Notes under the pieces: model-generated
What the model was told of the DNA's origin: nothing
Databases searched by the model: none
Seen by the model: the letters and a program-made list of their open reading frames with translations, nothing else
From: a virus
Reading direction: 5' to 3' (one strand)
IMG/VR virus record: IMGVR_UViG_3300042934_000801
Span: 1 to 63,304 of that record
Length of the DNA: 63,304 bases
Translations under genes and position numbers: made by a program
Part shown: one piece after another, positions 1 through 8,313 of the stretch
Layout of the letters: the number at the start of each line of letters is the position of its first letter
Numbering within the stretch: the stretch's first letter is position 1

Positions 1-55
1 GCTCACCGAGTACCGCAAGAACTACGCCGACATCGCCCGGGAATACCTGCGATGA
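1..55 (+). CDS. 3' end of glycosyltransferase 1 (duplicate by contig overlap)
   Basis: The last codons and TGA (53-55) of the gene fully present at 62393-63232. It is repeated here only because the contig ends overlap, so it is not a separate gene. Confidence 0.9.
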   Translation, partial: LTEYRKNYADIAREYLR

Positions 56-127
56 CCAGCGTCGCGGTCGTCATCCCCTTCCGCGACCGCGGCCGCGACC
101 CCCTACGCGCCGCCAACCTGATTCACA
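1..127. repeat. Terminal direct repeat, left copy (contig-end overlap)
   Basis: These 127 bases are identical to 63178-63304. They hold the last 55 bases of one glycosyltransferase gene and the first 76 of the next, so they lie inside continuous coding sequence. That is what a circular contig looks like when the assembler leaves a k-mer length overlap; 127 is a common largest k-mer. I read it as closure of the circle, not as a biological terminal repeat. Confidence 0.95.
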
Positions 128-756
128 TCCTCGACCACTGGGACACCTTCGACGCCCCGCTTCACGTCGTCGACGACGGCCGCACCGGCACAGCCGCATT
201 CAACCGGTCAGCCGCCTACAACCTCGGCCGCCAACGCGCCCGCGACGCCGACGTCATCATCTTCACCGAATCGGACATGCTCATCGACTTCGAGCAGATC
301 CACCACGCTATCGGCCAGGCCGTGTCTGCTCCCGGCCTGGTCGTACCCTTCACCCAATACCGGTATCTGTCCGAAGCCGACTCCGCGCACGTCCGCGCCG
401 GGCGGCTCGACGCCGCGCAGTGCCAGCCCGAATCCACCATGGAAGACGGCCGCTCCATCGGCGCCATCAATGTCATCTCAGCCGACACCCTCGACGCCGT
501 CGGCCAATGGGACGAATCATTCGAAGGTTCCTGGTACGACGACAACGCCATGCGCATCGCCTTCGAAATGTGCGCCGGCCCAACACGATGGGTCACCGGG
601 CCCGCGCACCACCTGTACCACTTGCCAGGCTGGACCGGATCCCACCTCACCGACACTGACCGCGCCGCCACCACAGCCAACCGGCACCGCCTGCGGATGT
701 ACCGGCACGCACACACCGCCGACCGGATCCGCGACCTGACCACCGGCCGCCGATGA
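52..756 (+). CDS. Glycosyltransferase 2 (GT2/GT7C-like fold)
   Basis: The product is 234 aa. The N-terminus (MTSVAVVIPFRDR) is the classic start of a GT-A glycosyltransferase, a TESDM segment stands where a DXD motif is expected, and WDESFEGSWYDDNA resembles the W-x-D-E-F-x-G-x-x-x-DD signature of galactosyltransferase-type C-terminal domains. It begins in an ATGA overlap with the preceding glycosyltransferase and ends in an ATGA overlap with the next, so the three are surely co-translated. The role is probably decoration of virion proteins; sugar and acceptor are unknown. Its first 76 bases recur at 63229-63304. Confidence 0.8.
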   Translation: MTSVAVVIPFRDRGRDPLRAANLIHILDHWDTFDAPLHVVDDGRTGTAAFNRSAAYNLGRQRARDADVIIFTESDMLIDFEQIHHAIGQAVSAPGLVVPFTQYRYLSEADSAHVRAGRLDAAQCQPESTMEDGRSIGAINVISADTLDAVGQWDESFEGSWYDDNAMRIAFEMCAGPTRWVTGPAHHLYHLPGWTGSHLTDTDRAATTANRHRLRMYRHAHTADRIRDLTTGRR

Positions 757-1382
757 CCAACATCGTCATCGTCGCCCACCACTCACGCGCGGAACAAGCC
801 ACCGACCTCGCTCTCGCCGTCGATGCAGACGAGATCCTGTTCGACGACGGCACACTCGGCGCTGCGGGCAACCACCGCCGCGCATGGGACCTGCACACCA
901 ACAGCACACACACAGGCTGGTGCGTCGTCCTCGAAGATGACGCAGTCCCATGCGCAGGCTTCCGAGACCAGCTCGACACCGCATTACACACCGCACCAAC
1001 CGACATCGTGTCCCTGTACCTCGGCCGAACACGACCACCCCACTGGCAAGGCCGCATCGAGCAGGCCACCGTGCGGGCCGATCTACTCGGGAACGCCTGG
1101 ATCGTCGGAGGCCAGCTGCTCCACGCCGTAGGCGTCGCAGCACAGCCACGCCTTACGCCCACCATGGCGCAATGGACCCATCACCTCGCCGAGCCTGTAG
1201 ATGGCCGCCCAGTAGGCGATGAGCCCATTTCCTACACCTGGCCCTCACTGGTGGACCATGCAGACGGACCCACCGTCACCGACCACCCAGACGGCAAGGC
1301 ACGCACCACAGCACGCACGGCCTGGCGACACGGCGCCCGTGCCGAGTGGAACACCCACTACGTCCTGTTGAGCCAACGCTGA
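753..1382 (+). CDS. Glycosyltransferase 3 (GT25-like)
   Basis: The product is 209 aa. It carries a GWCVVLEDDAVP segment that matches the conserved VLEDD motif of family GT25 glycosyltransferases, after an N-terminal IVIVAHHSR strand typical of nucleotide-sugar binding folds. It starts in an ATGA overlap with glycosyltransferase 2 and its TGA shares one base with the ATG of the HNH gene. Three different glycosyltransferases in a row suggest a short oligosaccharide or several acceptor sites. The GT25 assignment rests on one motif and is moderate. Confidence 0.68.
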   Translation: MTNIVIVAHHSRAEQATDLALAVDADEILFDDGTLGAAGNHRRAWDLHTNSTHTGWCVVLEDDAVPCAGFRDQLDTALHTAPTDIVSLYLGRTRPPHWQGRIEQATVRADLLGNAWIVGGQLLHAVGVAAQPRLTPTMAQWTHHLAEPVDGRPVGDEPISYTWPSLVDHADGPTVTDHPDGKARTTARTAWRHGARAEWNTHYVLLSQR

Positions 1383-1735
1383 TGCCACGCGCACCACGCC
1401 GATGCCCAGGCGACAAGCACACCTGCGAAGAGCTGATCACTGGAAGCGCGCGCTACTGCCCAGCACACACAGTCGCATGGCGAGGCCAACGCACATCATC
1501 GAGCCAAGCCACCACCACCCACGCATGGAAGCAACTGCGCGACGACATCCTCGACCGCGACGGCCGGCTATGCCAGATCCAATACCCCGACATCTGCACC
1601 GGATACGCAACGGTGGTCGACAAGATCACCCCCGCAGCACGACGCCCCGACCTCGTGCGCGACCCCAAGAACCTGCGCGCAGCCTGCGACGCCTGCAACG
1701 AACACAAAGCCCGCACCGCAGACCGAAGGTCTTGA
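1382..1735 (+). CDS. HNH endonuclease
   Basis: The product is 117 aa. It has a C-x(5)-C...C-x-x-H zinc-ribbon-like N-terminus, then VVDKITP, KNLRAACDACN and EHK, the arrangement of the beta-beta-alpha-metal HNH fold. The first histidine position reads DKI rather than DHI, a variant I have seen in actinophage HNH proteins, but catalysis is less certain. HNH proteins near terminase genes often assist large terminase in packaging. The start overlaps the previous stop (TGATG), and a longer in-frame start at 1346 would overlap more. Confidence 0.78.
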   Translation: MPRAPRRCPGDKHTCEELITGSARYCPAHTVAWRGQRTSSSQATTTHAWKQLRDDILDRDGRLCQIQYPDICTGYATVVDKITPAARRPDLVRDPKNLRAACDACNEHKARTADRRS

Positions 1736-1789
1736 CTGTGATACGCGCTACGCTTCCGACACTGTCGTAAGCAAAGGGGAGTAGGCGCC

Positions 1790-2365
1790 ATGGCAACGAC
1801 ACCACTCTGGACCGTCTTCGTCACAGCAAGCGCCGCTCTCCTAGGCGTTGGATTAGGCGCACTCCTCCAAGTCCATCGAGACAAACGCTCATGGCAACGA
1901 GAACATGCTCAGCACTGGATCGAAACTAGGCTGGATATCTACAAAGAGTTTATTGTCGCGCACCGCGAATACCTCGCCTACGTGATGCAGGAAAGCACTC
2001 AGATCAAAGCCACTGCCCATCCACACCTCACGGAGCGTATGCCCATCTTCGACGCAGAGGGCAGGCTCATCCGACAACGACAAGAAGCAGCGTTCACCGC
2101 ACTACGACTAGTCGCGGTAGGCCAAGATACTGAGAGGGCGATGGCCCGACTGGTTACCGCAGCTCGGCAGGTTGCCTGCGCTCGCGCGGACCACTCCGAC
2201 CCTAAGAACGTCGACTCGGAATTGTTCGTTACCGCTCAACGGTTCGAGCGGCAGTTCATCAACTCGGCGCGGAAAGATCTCGGACTGCAGCCTCTTAAAC
2301 GTGAGTATGGATCGAATCTCATAAGTCCCGGCGTCACTGAATCATCGACGCCCAACGCGTACTGA
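1790..2365 (+). CDS. Membrane-anchored protein of unknown function (low GC)
   Basis: The product is 191 aa. An N-terminal hydrophobic stretch (about residues 5-26) is followed by a basic, mostly helical soluble region, which suggests a single membrane anchor with a cytoplasmic domain. A strong ribosome site (AAGGGGAG) lies 7 bases before the ATG. The gene stands alone between the HNH gene and a large hairpin. Its base composition is clearly AT-richer than its neighbours (roughly half GC in places), so it looks like an acquired cargo gene. I recognise no family. Confidence 0.6.
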   Translation: MATTPLWTVFVTASAALLGVGLGALLQVHRDKRSWQREHAQHWIETRLDIYKEFIVAHREYLAYVMQESTQIKATAHPHLTERMPIFDAEGRLIRQRQEAAFTALRLVAVGQDTERAMARLVTAARQVACARADHSDPKNVDSELFVTAQRFERQFINSARKDLGLQPLKREYGSNLISPGVTESSTPNAY

Positions 2366-2404
2366 CGCGACCGACCGCCTGAACGGCCTGGACGCAGGCC
2401 GCAG

Positions 2405-2434
2405 CGCCCTGGGGGGCACCCTCCCCCCGGGGCG
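2405..2434 (+). terminator. Very stable GC hairpin, probable terminator
   Basis: CGCCCT GGGGGG, six-base loop, CCCCCC GGGGCG forms a 12-bp stem with one T-G pair. No U tract follows, which is common for mycobacterial hairpins. It lies between the orphan membrane gene and the first packaging gene and could end the upstream transcript or mark the packaging region. The rest of the 148-bp gap (2366-2513) shows no gene. Confidence 0.5.
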
Positions 2435-2513
2435 TCCTGTGCTGCCGCAACGCACTGTGAAATCCGCCGCGTACGGGTTCCCAGACTTTCGCTCGAACGG
2501 CCAGGAGGTCGAA

Positions 2514-2750
2514 ATGGCAAGCATTGGAACGGTTTCCGTCAAGATCGAGGCTGACATCTCAGGGTTTTCCGAGTCGTTGACTCGAGAGCTGTTGGTTGAA
2601 GCAATCGCCGCACAGCTGTTGAAGCACCTACCGCGCAGCGTTGGCATCGCTGACATTCGGGTGGCGGCTGTGGCGTTGCAAGAGCAGTTCTTCATCGCGC
2701 CGAAGCCGGCCGAGTCGAATGAGCACGATGTCGCAGCTGGAAACACCTGA
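2514..2750 (+). CDS. Small protein upstream of terminase
   Basis: The product is 78 aa. The ATG at 2514 is chosen because AGGAGG sits 6 bases upstream; the frame is open further back to 2439 without a better site. The sequence starts MASIGTVSVKIEADISGF, and the rest is amphipathic helix. Its stop overlaps the next small gene by 32 bases. It precedes the small terminase subunit, but I recognise no family and assign no function. Confidence 0.6.
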   Translation: MASIGTVSVKIEADISGFSESLTRELLVEAIAAQLLKHLPRSVGIADIRVAAVALQEQFFIAPKPAESNEHDVAAGNT

Positions 2751-3038
2751 GCAGCGCGCGGCGAATGATGCGCTCGACGCGGCCGTACAGCAGACCATCG
2801 ATGCCTACGACCTGCCGGGTAAGTCGAGCGATGGCGGTCTCGTCGTCGACTACTTGATCGTGACCGAGCATGCACTCATTTGATCGTGACCGAGCATGCA
2901 CTCATCGATGACGACCAGGACGAGTGCGAGACGTACAACCTGCTGTTTCATCGTGGTCAGACCCGCCGGTCGGTGGCGCTTGGGCTGCTGGCTGAAGGGC
3001 GCAGCATGCTCGGCACGCGCGGCGATGACGACGACTGA
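2719..3038 (+). pseudogene. Small gene split by a 26-bp tandem duplication
   Basis: The reading frame from the ATG at 2719 (MSTMSQLETPEQ) stops at 2883, right after VTEHALI. The 26 bases 2854-2879 are repeated exactly at 2880-2905, and 26 is not a multiple of three. Deleting one copy restores a continuous frame through VTEHALIDDDQDE to the TGA at 3036-3038, about 97 aa. The 3' part can be read from TTG 2880 or GTG 2886. The restored product resembles small acidic proteins found ahead of terminase in other actinophages. As it stands the gene is broken, or is expressed in two pieces. Confidence 0.75.
2854..2905. repeat. 26-bp perfect tandem duplication
   Basis: Two exact copies, 2854-2879 and 2880-2905, each starting TTGATCGTGACC and ending GCACTCAT. 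The duplication introduces the frameshift in the surrounding small gene. It could be a recent slippage or strand-exchange event, or an assembly error. Confidence 0.9.
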
Positions 3039-3041
3039 GCC

Positions 3042-3078
3042 TTCCCGACATGGGAACCCCTTCCTGACATAGGAGCCC
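3042..3078 (+). promoter_or_regulatory. Pair of covarying start-associated palindromes
   Basis: TTCCCGACATGGGAACCC (3042-3059) is followed by TTCCTGACATAGGAGCCC (3061-3078). Each folds as TTCCY-GACAT-RGGA. The C-to-T change in one arm is matched by G-to-A in the other, so pairing is kept. The second copy supplies the AGGAG ribosome site of the small terminase gene. A third copy of the core (TCCCGACATGGGA, 8656-8668) supplies the ribosome site of the scaffold gene. Confidence 0.5.
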
Positions 3079-3081
3079 GCG

Positions 3082-3555
3082 ATGCCTGGACCGAGTGCGA
3101 AAGACCCGACGCTGCGCGCGCGGCGGAACAAGACGACGACCCGCGCCACGTTGACGGAGCGCAAGGGCGCCAAGGTGCCGCCACTGCCCGCCGGCACCCG
3201 CTGGTACCCGCAGGTGCGCGACTGGTGGAAGCGCGCATGGTCCTCGCCCATGGTCCCCGAGTGGACGGTCTCCGATGTCGACAACCTCTACCTGGCCGCA
3301 AAGCTGATGCAGCAGTTCTGGGATCCCGAGACCGGCCCGAACGTGTGCCGCGGTCTGGCTGGCGAGATACGTCAGATCCACACGACGTGCGGTCTGACGC
3401 CGATGTCGCGGCGGTCTCTGCAGTGGGAGATTGACCGCGGCGAGGCGGCGAGCGAGGCGACGGAGAAGCGCCGTGCGGGTCGGTCCGCGCCGGCGAAAAA
3501 GGCGCCGGCCAAGCCGGATCCGCGAGTCGCGCGGGCGAACTTGCACGCCGTGTAG
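3082..3555 (+). CDS. terS: Terminase small subunit
   Basis: The product is 157 aa and recognises the packaging site for the large subunit. The features match actinophage small terminases: a basic N-terminus (RARRNKTTTRATLT), PPLPAGTRWYPQVRDWW, a helical middle (VSDVDNLYLAAKLMQQFW), GEIRQIHTTCGLTPMSRRSLQW, and a lysine- and alanine-rich tail. The gene sits directly before the large subunit with a 9-base gap. AGGAG lies 7 bases before the ATG. Confidence 0.85.
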   Translation: MPGPSAKDPTLRARRNKTTTRATLTERKGAKVPPLPAGTRWYPQVRDWWKRAWSSPMVPEWTVSDVDNLYLAAKLMQQFWDPETGPNVCRGLAGEIRQIHTTCGLTPMSRRSLQWEIDRGEAASEATEKRRAGRSAPAKKAPAKPDPRVARANLHAV

Positions 3556-3564
3556 CAGCCGCCA

Positions 3565-5214
3565 ATGGAACTGATCGTTCCGAAGGATGACGGCGAGCTC
3601 TACCCGACCCTCGGAGACCAACTCTGCGACTTCCTCGAAGAGCGGGCTTGCCATGGGCCTGGTGACCTCAAGGGGCAGCCGCTCACGCTCGGCGAGGACT
3701 GGCGGTATGTGCTGTATCGCGCGTATGAGGTGTGGCCGAAAGGTCATCGGCGCGCCGGGAAGCGCCGGTTCAAGCGGGTCGGTGTGTCCTGGCGGAAGGG
3801 TTCGGCCAAGACCGAGTTCATGGCCCTGGTCGCGTTCGTCGAGCTGCACCCGGAGTCACCGGTGCGGTTCAACGGCTTCGACAAGGACGCCCCGTGCGGG
3901 CTGGCGCCGGGCCGGCCGGTCGTCGATCCGTACATCCCGATGCTGGCCAACACGAAGGAACAGGTCGAAGAGCTCGCCTACGGGGCGCTGAAGGTCATCT
4001 GCGAGGAATGCTCCGACGCCGAGCTGTTCGACGCGGCGCTCGACCGCATCATCCGGATCGGCGCCAACGGCAAGGCGGACGGCAAGGCGGTGGCGCTGGC
4101 CAACGCGCCGAACTCCAGCGACGGCGGCCGCACGACGTTCCAGGGTTACGACGAGACGCACCGTCTGTACCTGCCGAACCACAAGGCCGCCATCACCACG
4201 ATGGAAGCCAACCTCGGTAAGCGTGCCGCGCAGGATCCGTGGTCGCTGTCGACGACGACCGCCGGCGAGCCGGGCCAGAACTCGCAGGCCGAGGACGATC
4301 ACTTCGAGGCCGAGGCGATCCAGCGCGGTGAGCTGGAACGCCCCCGGATGTTCTATTTCCACCGCCAGGCGTCCGACGGCTGGGATCTGGAGAAGTTCGA
4401 AGACCGGATGAAGGCCATCGAGGAAGCCTCGGGTCCGGAGCTGGCGGCGCGCACCGACCTCGAAGATTTGGCGTCGCAGTGGGACAGCCCGAAGGCGGAT
4501 CGGACCTACCTCGAGCGGGTGTGGACGAATCGCTGGACCGCGCAGGCGGCTTCGGCGTTCAATGTGCGCCGGTTCAAGGCGCTTGGGCTGCCGGGGGAGT
4601 CGATTCCGCTGCGGTCCTACGTGACGCTCGGGTTCGACGGTGCCCGGTTCCGCGACGCGACGGGGCTGGTTATGACGGACGTCAAGACCGGGCTGCAGCA
4701 GAAGATGTTTCTGGCCGAGAAGCCGCTCGACGCGCCGGATGACTGGGAAGTTGACGAGACGGAGGTCGACGACGCGGTCCGGGACGCGTTCAAGAACTAC
4801 CGGGTGTTGCTGTTCTACGCGGACCCGCCGTATTGGAACTCCACTGTCGGTCAGTGGTCGGCCCGGTACGGGGAGTCTCGGGTCACGAAAAAGCCGATCG
4901 TGCAGGAGTTCTGGACGAACAAGCAGGAACGCATGATCAAGGCCATCGGTGCCTACGAGGACGCGATCGCCAACGGCTCGGTGTCGCACAACGAGGACGA
5001 CGACGGTGACCTGGTTCGCCACGTCGGCAACGCTGGCAAGAAACTGCTGAAGCGCATCGACCCTGAGACCGACAAGTTCCTGTGGATCCTCGGAAAGCTG
5101 CACAAAGACCGCAAGTTTGACCTGTGCATGGCTGCGATTCTGTCGTGGCAGGCCCGCATGGAAGTACTGGGCAAGATCCCGAACACCCGACGTCGAGTGG
5201 TGAAAGTGAGGTGA
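3565..5214 (+). CDS. terL: Terminase large subunit
   Basis: The product is 549 aa, the packaging ATPase and nuclease. A Walker A-like loop RKGSAKT lies at residues 77-83 (SWRKGSAKTEF). FQGYDETH carries the acidic Walker B-type pair. LGFDGARFRDATGL starts the C-terminal RNase H-like nuclease domain, and LLFYADPPYW holds another acidic nuclease segment. Length and order fit phage large terminases. The ATG at 3565 directly follows the small subunit, and the stop overlaps the portal start. Confidence 0.93.
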   Translation: MELIVPKDDGELYPTLGDQLCDFLEERACHGPGDLKGQPLTLGEDWRYVLYRAYEVWPKGHRRAGKRRFKRVGVSWRKGSAKTEFMALVAFVELHPESPVRFNGFDKDAPCGLAPGRPVVDPYIPMLANTKEQVEELAYGALKVICEECSDAELFDAALDRIIRIGANGKADGKAVALANAPNSSDGGRTTFQGYDETHRLYLPNHKAAITTMEANLGKRAAQDPWSLSTTTAGEPGQNSQAEDDHFEAEAIQRGELERPRMFYFHRQASDGWDLEKFEDRMKAIEEASGPELAARTDLEDLASQWDSPKADRTYLERVWTNRWTAQAASAFNVRRFKALGLPGESIPLRSYVTLGFDGARFRDATGLVMTDVKTGLQQKMFLAEKPLDAPDDWEVDETEVDDAVRDAFKNYRVLLFYADPPYWNSTVGQWSARYGESRVTKKPIVQEFWTNKQERMIKAIGAYEDAIANGSVSHNEDDDGDLVRHVGNAGKKLLKRIDPETDKFLWILGKLHKDRKFDLCMAAILSWQARMEVLGKIPNTRRRVVKVR

Positions 5215-6746
5215 ATCCGTTGACTCTGAGTCCATCTGATTGGTTCGACAAGCTCAACGAGCGGTTCACCTCGTCGATTCGCCCGAAGTGGCAGGACGGC
5301 AAGATGCGTCCTGACGAGCTGGTGCAGCGCCACAAGGCTCTGGATACGTTGTGGTCGTACTACATCGGTGATCCGCCGTTGCCGAAGGTCGCAGAGGACT
5401 ACGAGGAGATCTTCCGCGAGGTCATGCGTAAGGCTCGCTGCAACTACGCGCCGATGTGCGTGCAGGCGATGATCGACCGGATGGAATTGCAGGGTGTCGC
5501 GACTGATACCGACAAGGACTCCAACGGCGACGATATCGCCGCGCAGATCATGGAAGAGTCCGGGTTCGCGGCCCAGTTCAAGGACATGCTCGGCTATCTG
5601 TTCGCGATGGGCGAGGCGTACGGGATGGTGGTGCCGAACCCCGACGGCCCGACCATCCACGCGATCGACCCGCGCCGGTGCGTCGGCATCCCCGACCGGA
5701 AGAACCCGGTGCGCCTGCGGGCCGTGTTGGTCAAGGAATACGACGCCGAGGAAGACCGCCAGATCGGTCACCTGTTCCTGCCCGGCGAGAAGTGGGAACT
5801 CGAATACGACGCCGGCCAGTGGAAGCGGCTGAAGGACGAGCCCGAGATCATCACGGGGCTGGACGATCTCGGTGGCATCCCGATCGTGCGCTTCGAGAAC
5901 CTGCACGGACTCGGCGAGTACGAAGCGCACATCGACCTGCTCGACCGGATCATGGATATCACGCTCGACACGCTGGTGCTGATGAAGTTCCAGGCGTTCC
6001 GGCAGCGCGGTGTCTCCGGTGACGAAGACGAAGACACCGAGTACGAAGACGAGACCACCGCCGGCCAGGAGTCCGGGTTCAACGAACTGCTCACCGACGG
6101 CTCGAAAGAGAAGCGCCGGTGGGCCGACGTGTTCCAGGCCGGTCCGGGCAAGGTCTGGAAGGTGCCGAAGGACTGGGACTTCTGGGAGTCCACGCAGGCC
6201 GACCTCGGTCCGATGAACAACACCAAGCGCGACGCAGTGAAGGAATTCGCGGCGGTGACGTTTACCCCGCTGCACCTGATCACCCCCGACGACGCGAATG
6301 GGTCCGCCGAGGGCGCCGGGCTGCTGCGGGAATCCCTGACCTCGAAGGTTCGGGACCGGCGCGCGCGCATCACCCCGGGGTTGAAGCTGCTGTGGCGTAT
6401 CGCCTTCGCGATGAACGGCGAGCGTGAGCGCGGCCAAAAGGTGGACATGCTGTGGGGTCCGATCGAGTTCCGGTCGCTGGCCGAAAAGGGTTCGGCATCG
6501 GCGCAGGCCCGCGGCGTGCTGTCCCGGAAGCGGATCATGCGCGACGTCTGGGAGCTGACTCCTCAGGAGATCGCCGAGAACGAGAACGAACTGCGGGCCG
6601 AGCGGCTGCTCGATCAGGCGCTCGCCCCGCCCGCTGCCGGCGGCGGCGCGCCGGCGCCGAACAGCGTTCCGCAGGCCCAACAGCAGGAACCGACACGCAA
6701 CCCGGTTCGCCAGGTGAGCCAGCGTGACGTCGCCGTACCCGCCTGA
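5211..6746 (+). CDS. Portal protein
   Basis: The product is about 511 aa and forms the dodecameric portal through which DNA enters the head. WFDKLNERF, the Y-x-G-DPPLP motif near residue 45, and the long helical body match SPP1-Gp6-like actinophage portals, and the position after large terminase is standard. GTG 5211 (GTGA overlap with the terminase stop) is chosen. TTG 5220, with GAGG eight bases upstream, is a good alternative and would remove three residues. The C-terminus is proline- and glutamine-rich. Confidence 0.88.
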   Translation: MNPLTLSPSDWFDKLNERFTSSIRPKWQDGKMRPDELVQRHKALDTLWSYYIGDPPLPKVAEDYEEIFREVMRKARCNYAPMCVQAMIDRMELQGVATDTDKDSNGDDIAAQIMEESGFAAQFKDMLGYLFAMGEAYGMVVPNPDGPTIHAIDPRRCVGIPDRKNPVRLRAVLVKEYDAEEDRQIGHLFLPGEKWELEYDAGQWKRLKDEPEIITGLDDLGGIPIVRFENLHGLGEYEAHIDLLDRIMDITLDTLVLMKFQAFRQRGVSGDEDEDTEYEDETTAGQESGFNELLTDGSKEKRRWADVFQAGPGKVWKVPKDWDFWESTQADLGPMNNTKRDAVKEFAAVTFTPLHLITPDDANGSAEGAGLLRESLTSKVRDRRARITPGLKLLWRIAFAMNGERERGQKVDMLWGPIEFRSLAEKGSASAQARGVLSRKRIMRDVWELTPQEIAENENELRAERLLDQALAPPAAGGGAPAPNSVPQAQQQEPTRNPVRQVSQRDVAVPA

Positions 6747-8313
6747 CGCCGGTCTTACCTACGAACAGGCACTCGCGATCGTCGCGGGGACAGCGGCCGC
6801 GCAGACTACAGCGGCGGCGGCAACCTCGATCACCGGCGCGATGTCGTCGAGCGTCGCGGCCGCCCGTGACGCAGCACTGCGCTACGCGATGGCCGTCATC
6901 GGCAACCTCTGGCGCCGGGTCGACGTCTATGACGGCACCGAAGTGCAGGACTTCACCGTGCTGGCCGGCCGGCACATGGTGGAAGCCCAGACGATGGTCG
7001 CCGCGACCGCGGCGTCGGCGCAGTCGCAGATCCTCGCGGCGATGGACGTCGTTGCGCCGCTGCGCACTGCCGACCCCGAAGACGTCCGCGGTATTCCAGA
7101 GATCGACGAGGCCGGCGACATCACCGTGGTGCGTGAGACCCAGAGCGTGGACTACGCCGTCGGCGGACACCAGGTCATCGACCTGGACGAGGACGCCACC
7201 ACGGTGGGCATGTTCAACCGGCCGGCGCGCACACAGCGGTACCTCGAATCGCAGGGAATGGGTTCCGAGGAAGCGCGCGCCAGGGCCGAGCAGCGGATGC
7301 TGACCCTGGTCGACGGCAACCTGATGCTCGCGCAGCGCCTGGCCGAAGCCGAGATCATCGCGAAGGCCGCTGCGACCGACGAACGGGTCATCGGGCTGCG
7401 CCGGGTCATCCACCCCGAAATGTCGCGCACCGGTACGTGCGGCCTGTGCATCGCGGCGTCCGACCGCATCTACAAGGTGCGGGAACTGATGCCGCTGCAC
7501 GCACGCTGCTGGTGCACGACAGCCGCGGTCACCGACGAATTTGACCCGGCCGATGTGCTCAATGCGGTCGACCTCAAGCAGCTCTACGACAACGCCGGCG
7601 ACTCGACCAACAGCGCGGCGCTCAAGCGCACCCGCTACAAGATCAACGAGCACGGCGAACTCGGTCCGTCGCTGATCCCAGGCAAGCGCACGAAGACGTC
7701 GCGGCGCCGCAGCGGTGCGCCGGCGGTCGCGTCGCAGGACTCGGCGGCCGATATCGCGGTGCAACGTCTACCGGAGCGCGAAATGAGCTTGGCCGGCGGT
7801 GTGAGCGGACCCCGTGCTCCAGATCCTGCTGCCGGTGGCGGTGGCGGCGGCGGTGATGACGGCGGCAATGGCGGCGGTGGTGGGCCGCGGTCGGGGGATG
7901 ACTGGGACGACGACCGCCTAACCCCGGAGTTTCGCAAGCACGTACTGGATGGCGATTCCAGCGGCGGCGGGCACCGCGGGGATTCCACGGCGCCGGCTAA
8001 GACGCTGTTCCCGCAGGATTGGGATGACGTCGACTGTCTGGCAGCGATCAGCGCGACGCTGGACAATCCGTACACCACCAGCGATGACCATGATCATCTG
8101 CGCGACCCGAACATCCTGAACCTCTACGCGATGGTCAACGGAGTGCGAATGATCGTCCGGACCGACCGCGCCGGTAAGCCCCAGACGGGGCACCCGCTTG
8201 ATGGCGACGGAGTGTTCCGGAACGGCAAAAGGGCCGGTGACCGGCGCAAGGCTCTACCGCTGGGCAGTGTGCGCAACGTACCATTGCCTGGTGGATCTGA
8301 TAACGCTCGCTGA
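6724..8313 (+). CDS. MuF-like minor head protein fused to a C-terminal EndoU-type RNase toxin domain
   Basis: The product is 529 aa. Residues about 1-290 are a MuF-type head protein, with the signature CGLCIAASDRIY...MPLHARCWC. Residues about 360-395 are a glycine-rich linker. Residues about 396-529 match bacterial EndoU nucleases: KHVLDGD (His406), GGGH (His417), K-x-LFPQDW, GVRMIV, and QTGHPL with Thr488. EndoU domains cut RNA and serve as tips of polymorphic toxins; MuF-toxin fusions are a known class in temperate phages, thought to be packaged with the head and delivered with the DNA. The start overlaps the portal by 23 bases. The head role is firm; the toxin assignment is strong but made by motif. 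Confidence 0.82.
   Translation: MTSPYPPDAGLTYEQALAIVAGTAAAQTTAAAATSITGAMSSSVAAARDAALRYAMAVIGNLWRRVDVYDGTEVQDFTVLAGRHMVEAQTMVAATAASAQSQILAAMDVVAPLRTADPEDVRGIPEIDEAGDITVVRETQSVDYAVGGHQVIDLDEDATTVGMFNRPARTQRYLESQGMGSEEARARAEQRMLTLVDGNLMLAQRLAEAEIIAKAAATDERVIGLRRVIHPEMSRTGTCGLCIAASDRIYKVRELMPLHARCWCTTAAVTDEFDPADVLNAVDLKQLYDNAGDSTNSAALKRTRYKINEHGELGPSLIPGKRTKTSRRRSGAPAVASQDSAADIAVQRLPEREMSLAGGVSGPRAPDPAAGGGGGGGDDGGNGGGGGPRSGDDWDDDRLTPEFRKHVLDGDSSGGGHRGDSTAPAKTLFPQDWDDVDCLAAISATLDNPYTTSDDHDHLRDPNILNLYAMVNGVRMIVRTDRAGKPQTGHPLDGDGVFRNGKRAGDRRKALPLGSVRNVPLPGGSDNAR

Noticed and set aside
1-127. A biological direct terminal repeat
   Set aside because: Its length equals a standard assembler k-mer, it lies inside coding sequence, and joining the ends keeps both frames; it is best explained as circular overlap.
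3856-6680. Long minus-strand open frames (459 and 575 codons) across terminase and portal
   Set aside because: High-GC antisense shadows of genes with firm family motifs; proline/arginine-rich translations without domains.
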